Assembly (NCBI GenBank): GCA_011682355.1
Contig: JAACEU010000046.1
Location: forward strand, 1 to 5,656
Direction: 5' to 3'
DNA: 5,656 bases
DNA from: Nitrospirota bacterium
GTDB lineage: Bacteria > Patescibacteriota > Gracilibacteria > UBA1369 > LOWO2-01-FULL-3
Below are positions 4,731-5,656 of the stretch, piece after piece. A program made the translations under genes and the position numbers. The notes under the pieces were generated by a model. The model did no database searches. It worked only from the letters and a program-made list of their open reading frames with translations, and was not told where the DNA came from. How positions within the stretch are numbered: position 1 is the stretch's first letter; the number at the start of each line of letters is the position of its first letter.

Positions 4731-5656
4731 ATGGGAAAATTGAAGAATAAACTAGCGTCAATCATTAGAGCAAGCAAGGGATATAAATACTTCCCGCATG
4801 TAATAGTTGCGACTGCTTTGGTTATAAGTTTTGCTGTTGTTACTGCGGTTAATCCAGTAAAAGGATTGATCAGTACGCTCTCTTCCGGCATGGCAGACAA
4901 CCCGCACCTTGTGGGTTACTGGCCTCTTGATAGTGACGCCAAGGATGAATCCGGAAACAATAACCACGGAACTGTTTCGGGTGCTGTTTTCGTTTATGGA
5001 GGTCATGATAATGAAGCACTTTATTTTGACGGTAATGACGACGTGTTGACTACTGCACTCGAAATTGATGAATCTTCGGACTCTTCAGGTGCAACATTTG
5101 CCGCCTGGGTAAAAACAGATTTACACCCAACATGGAAGCCAACGGAAAAGAGTGCAATTATCAGTACCGATGAAGGTGGACATGCTTGGTCTTTAATGAT
5201 AAATAAAGCCGATTGGAGCTATTATAACGGAACAGAAGAAGAAACACCGAATATAGAGGCGGAACTCTACACATGGACACACGTGACTAGTGTTTTCGAT
5301 CCTAACGGAAACAATGGAAGTGGCACATCATCTTTCTATGTAAATGGTGAAAAAGTGCACGATGGGGCAATAGGATACAAAAACTCAAGCAATACTGTCA
5401 GATTTGGAGACAGCACGCTTTATGATGAAAGCTTCAAGGGACGTATTGACGAAATATATATTTACGACGTTCCGCTAAGCGATTCGCAAGTCTTCTCGCT
5501 TTACTCCGGAAACGAAGTAATACCGGACGGTAGCCCTGTCAACAACCCTGTCGACAATAATGACAACAGTATCATTATAGATAGTGGCGTCGAAGAAGCA
5601 GTAATCCCTGAAGACACAGCAGACAACAAGCTCATTATTGATAAAGACATCGAAGA
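4731..5656 (+). CDS. Membrane-anchored LamG/concanavalin A-like domain surface protein (partial, C-terminus outside window)
   Basis: At least 308 residues, open to the window edge. Residues 1-21 are basic and polar, followed by one hydrophobic segment (about 22-41), which acts as a signal anchor or a long signal peptide. Residues about 59-260 match the LamG_3/concanavalin A-like lectin fold: LVGYWPLD at the start, DESGNNNHGTVSGA, ALYFDGNDDVLTT, ATFAAWVKTD, TWTHVTSVFD, SFYVNGEKV and FKGRIDEIYIYDVPLSDSQV at the end. These domains bind carbohydrate or mediate adhesion and are not catalytic by themselves. After about residue 262 comes a low-complexity acidic linker (NNPVDNND) and the start of a repeat with a 20-residue period (NSIIID at 279, NKLIID at 299), suggesting a longer extracellular repeat stalk outside the window. 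The first ATG after the promoter is used. G and C are about equal on this coding strand in the lines I counted, unlike the C-rich plus strand to its left. Confidence 0.92.
   Translation, partial: MGKLKNKLASIIRASKGYKYFPHVIVATALVISFAVVTAVNPVKGLISTLSSGMADNPHLVGYWPLDSDAKDESGNNNHGTVSGAVFVYGGHDNEALYFDGNDDVLTTALEIDESSDSSGATFAAWVKTDLHPTWKPTEKSAIISTDEGGHAWSLMINKADWSYYNGTEEETPNIEAELYTWTHVTSVFDPNGNNGSGTSSFYVNGEKVHDGAIGYKNSSNTVRFGDSTLYDESFKGRIDEIYIYDVPLSDSQVFSLYSGNEVIPDGSPVNNPVDNNDNSIIIDSGVEEAVIPEDTADNKLIIDKDIE
5565..5656 (+). repeat. Beginning of a 60-bp-period coding repeat in the LamG protein
   Basis: The 33 bases from 5565 (coding NSIIIDSGVEE) recur from 5625 (NKLIIDKDIE and onward) with 24 of 32 comparable bases identical before the window ends. 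The period is 60 bp, or 20 residues. Only two units are visible, so whether this is a long repeat array cannot be told. Confidence 0.5.

Noticed and set aside
4758..5006. Minus-strand 82-aa open frame inside the LamG gene.
   Set aside because: The plus strand there encodes a clear signal anchor and LamG domain; the antisense peptide has no features.
1..5656. CRISPR array, tRNA/rRNA, transposase or terminal inverted repeats.
   Set aside because: No regularly spaced repeats of suitable length, tRNA-like cloverleaf, rRNA signature or transposase motif was seen on either strand by reading.

Overview
This is an AT-rich bacterial window with five protein-coding genes on both strands plus a sixth cut by the left edge. 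No RNA genes, CRISPR array or insertion sequence are visible. Standard stops (TAA, TAG, TGA) fit every gene. About 1,700 codons contain many GGN glycines and no in-frame TGA, so the UGA=Gly code of Gracilibacteria/Absconditabacteria does not apply. The mix is S-layer homology (SLH) repeats, a DUF378-type small membrane protein, a LamG-type surface protein and large proteins I do not recognise. That mix suggests an uncultivated, possibly Patescibacteria/CPR (e.g. Peregrinibacteria-like) genome. This assignment is an inference with low confidence.

Layout. On the minus strand at the left are a partial DUF378-type membrane protein (1-110) and a secreted protein with three SLH repeats and a helical C-terminal domain (178-1179). 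A divergent intergenic region (1180-1313) follows, holding a perfect 11-bp tandem repeat against the SLH start codon and three CAAAACG boxes around a TTGACA -35 element. Two plus-strand genes come next: a 365-aa protein (1314-2411) and a 564-aa protein (2489-4183). Both appear cytoplasmic, mostly helical and proline-rich in part. The second has its own promoter, which overlaps a small terminator-like hairpin. Convergent to it, with a 17-bp overlap, lies a 134-aa lysine/glutamate-rich coiled-coil protein on the minus strand (4167-4571). After a second divergent region (4572-4730) with a strong sigma70-type promoter inside a dyad, a membrane-anchored LamG-domain protein starts at 4731 and runs off the right edge.

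How the parts relate. The SLH, DUF378 and LamG proteins point to the cell envelope. The two central proteins are the main unknown. By eye they share collinear short blocks and a similar C-terminal tail (LYS, then P, then EL, ending in S), so they may be diverged paralogs. The promoters of the 365-aa gene and the LamG gene share a CAAAACG box directly before the -35, which suggests a common regulator or upstream promoter element. None of the six starts has a convincing Shine-Dalgarno sequence.
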